A DNA stretch of 64,000 nt, taken from contig NZ_JBLUOA010000001.1 in assembly GCF_048060095.1 (NCBI RefSeq), forward strand, positions 1,178,001 through 1,242,000. Direction: 5' to 3'. Shown here one piece after another: positions 62,702-64,000 of this stretch (positions are counted from its first letter, which is position 1; each line of letters starts with the position of its first letter). The notes under the pieces were generated by a model, which was not told the DNA's origin, did no database searches, and saw only the letters and a list, made by a program, of their open reading frames with translations. A program made the translations under genes and the position numbers. The DNA is from JBLUOA01 sp048060095 (GTDB lineage Bacteria > Pseudomonadota > Alphaproteobacteria > Rhodobacterales > Rhodobacteraceae).

Positions 62702-63603
62702 CGACCGACGGGAAAGACCAAGATCTCAATTTTTCGGTCGACATATTATTCAGTGAGCCGTTGCAGTTTGAGTTGGATGAGATCGTTGCCGCGGTCAACG
62801 AAGATTTCCCGACCTGCCAGATCAAAGATGTTGGAATAAACCCTTCTAATTCTCTGAAAACAGACAATCCCATTCTTGCCGCGTTGGAACCCGTAGAGGC
62901 GCATGACGGCCAGATGATTCAAATGATCGGCATTGGCTTTCCGGATGAAGAATTCCGCAACGCTGACCACACGGAAACGATCTGGCGTTCCGGCGGGTTT
63001 GGGAAAGAAGCTTTGGCTAAACACCAAAGCTATCTCAATGTTTCGGTGAAGGCAGTTAACGGTTCTCTCGCCGCGCGGTTCCGGGCGGCGCGGTTGCTGA
63101 ACGCTGTGACTGCTGTGTTTGCGCAATTGCCGATCACATTGGGTATCTACATAAAATGGGGCGCTCATTTGGTATCGCCTGATCATTGGCAAAATGCAGC
63201 AGAGCAGGCGATGACCGGCGACTGGCCACTTACGACTTGGCTGTCCTACCGGGCCGGATGGGACGCGGGACCAGACCGGTCGAGCCAATTTGCCGTTGGT
63301 TATACGACAGGTCTAAAGCAATTCCTGCCCTACGAACTTCAGATCGAAGCGGCACCTATAAAACCAACCGATGTTATTCAAATGTTGGCTGCAGCAGCTT
63401 GGATGCCGTTGCAAGGCGGTAGCGTCTACGAGGACGGCAATACCGTCGGGGTTGAGGAGGGTGTGAGATATGTCTTACGTCAGCCGCGTAACCCCGATGA
63501 TTCACCTGGCGACGTATTTGTCTTGCTGCATCCTGATAGCCCGGTTGATGAAGTAGCTAAATTCGGCAAGCGTCCGAGCAAAGCTCGGTATCACCAGGCA
63601 TAG
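62698..63603 (+). CDS. DUF4261-like protein coupled to TerB
   Basis: The 301-residue protein shows SYLNVSVKAV, then LGIYIKWGAHLVSPDHWQNAAEQA, GLKQFLPYELQIEAAPI and DGNTVGVEEGVRYVLRQP. This order and the final GDVFVLLHPDSP fit my recollection of DUF4261 domain proteins. No signal peptide or membrane helix is present. It starts within the TerB stop codon. The protein at 47144-48187 has the same series of landmarks. The function of the family is unknown to me. Confidence 0.65.
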   Translation: MTTDGKDQDLNFSVDILFSEPLQFELDEIVAAVNEDFPTCQIKDVGINPSNSLKTDNPILAALEPVEAHDGQMIQMIGIGFPDEEFRNADHTETIWRSGGFGKEALAKHQSYLNVSVKAVNGSLAARFRAARLLNAVTAVFAQLPITLGIYIKWGAHLVSPDHWQNAAEQAMTGDWPLTTWLSYRAGWDAGPDRSSQFAVGYTTGLKQFLPYELQIEAAPIKPTDVIQMLAAAAWMPLQGGSVYEDGNTVGVEEGVRYVLRQPRNPDDSPGDVFVLLHPDSPVDEVAKFGKRPSKARYHQA

Positions 63604-63938
63604 GCGAGTCGAGTGAGCGCTCCAGCGCAACGCAACTTCGGGGCATCGATGTCCTCATACTGCCTCGTAGAGAACTCCAACGTCTTGATTTTCGCAGCAC
63701 CTGGTCTTTTGTCTTGCCGATGTCCCCCCCGCGTCAGCGAGATGAGCGTCGATCACCGCTTCAGGCGATTTGCATTCTTCTCACCGTACGGGAACGCACG
63801 TTCCGGATTTGAATTCGGACTCAACGTTTTGTCTCCAGCGGAGGCCCATAACTGTGTCGTGAATGTCTTGTTGAAATTTTAAGTAGTCTTGAGACCTTCC
63901 TTCTCCCTGATGTTCAGCCAGCCAGACGCCTGATATAA
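63604..63938. other. 335-bp region without a supported gene
   Basis: The region between the DUF4261-like gene and the partial gene at the window end. A GTG-started frame of 89 codons (63613-63882) overlaps it, but it has no ribosome site, atypical composition for this genome (Cys and Phe rich) and no family resemblance. It may be decayed sequence. No repeat or RNA structure was recognised. Confidence 0.5.
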
Positions 63939-64000
63939 CTACGCCAGCACCCGCGCCGGATCGAAGGGCAGGTCCGCCAGTTGGGTCCGGTCCGTGCGCG
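63939..64000 (-). CDS. C-terminal end of an unidentified gene (partial)
   Basis: The minus strand has TAG at 63941-63939, preceded by an open frame to the window edge ending TQLADLPFDPARVLA. Twenty codons are too few to identify the family. The gene is called only because of the high-GC coding-like frame and the clean stop; it may not be real. Confidence 0.35.
   Translation of the reverse strand, partial: RTDRTQLADLPFDPARVLA

Noticed and set aside
63613..63882. A GTG-started 89-codon frame
   Set aside because: No ribosome site, unusual composition and no family resemblance; treated as non-coding.

Overview
The window looks like about 64 kb of chromosome from a marine alphaproteobacterium of the Rhodobacterales (Roseobacter group). 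The grounds are the high-GC coding sequence, the typical gene neighbourhoods (rodA-mrdA-mreDCB, yajC-secDF-ccmABCDG, rpsF-rpsR-rplI, glnB-glnA), a two-domain hydrolase/OsmC protein, and a DMSP lyase of the DddP family. I see no insertion sequence, prophage, CRISPR array or rRNA. About 65 protein genes and one tRNA are supported.

Layout. 1-5158 (minus): cell-shape operon mreB-mreC-mreD-mrdA-rodA, with rodA cut by the window edge. 5501-7260 (minus): leuA, preceded by a leucine-rich leader peptide and two mutually exclusive hairpins, so probably attenuation-controlled. 7346-11356: an SDR oxidoreductase, a secreted MORN-repeat protein and glutamine-dependent NAD synthetase. 11353-12293: soxR divergent from a glyoxalase-fold gene, with a SoxR-type box between them. 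12353-17500: a DUF1801 protein, gltX, a gamma-glutamylcyclotransferase-like protein, a small unknown protein, dodecin and an ATM1-type ABC exporter. 17504-22467 (minus): RND permease and adaptor. 22690-26278: a yfgM-like gene, bamB and der. 26286-28355 (minus): a TspO-like membrane protein and serS. 28517-35347: yajC-secD-secF, a TSUP permease, a Mth938-fold protein, then ccmA-B-C-D-G for cytochrome c maturation.

35361-48187: a 33-codon membrane micro-ORF, acnA, a DUF1223 protein, a lipid A-type acyltransferase, a divergent fliG-like gene away from other flagellar genes, a 53-residue secreted peptide, purB, a hydrolase/OsmC fusion, dddP, a methyltransferase and an uncharacterised protein. 48306-50108 (minus): glnB-glnA with a strong terminator and an upstream NtrC-like dyad. 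50279-57720: nnr (NAD(P)HX repair), a degenerate Hint-domain protein, tRNA-Leu(UAG), trigger factor, a GFA-family protein, the S6-S18-L9 operon, a two-TM unknown and a YceI protein.

57818-64000 is more accessory: an AraC/DJ-1 regulator, a secreted unknown protein divergent from a MarR regulator with a C-terminal four-cysteine cluster (with repeated operator-like sites between them), a MOSC protein coupled to the MarR gene, a membrane-anchored ClpP-like protein whose catalytic Asp position is His, and a translationally coupled TerB/DUF4261-like pair. Most promising for follow-up are the leu attenuator, the operator-flanked dddP, the MarR-Cys4/MOSC unit, the ClpP-like protein, and the two remote DUF4261-like homologues.
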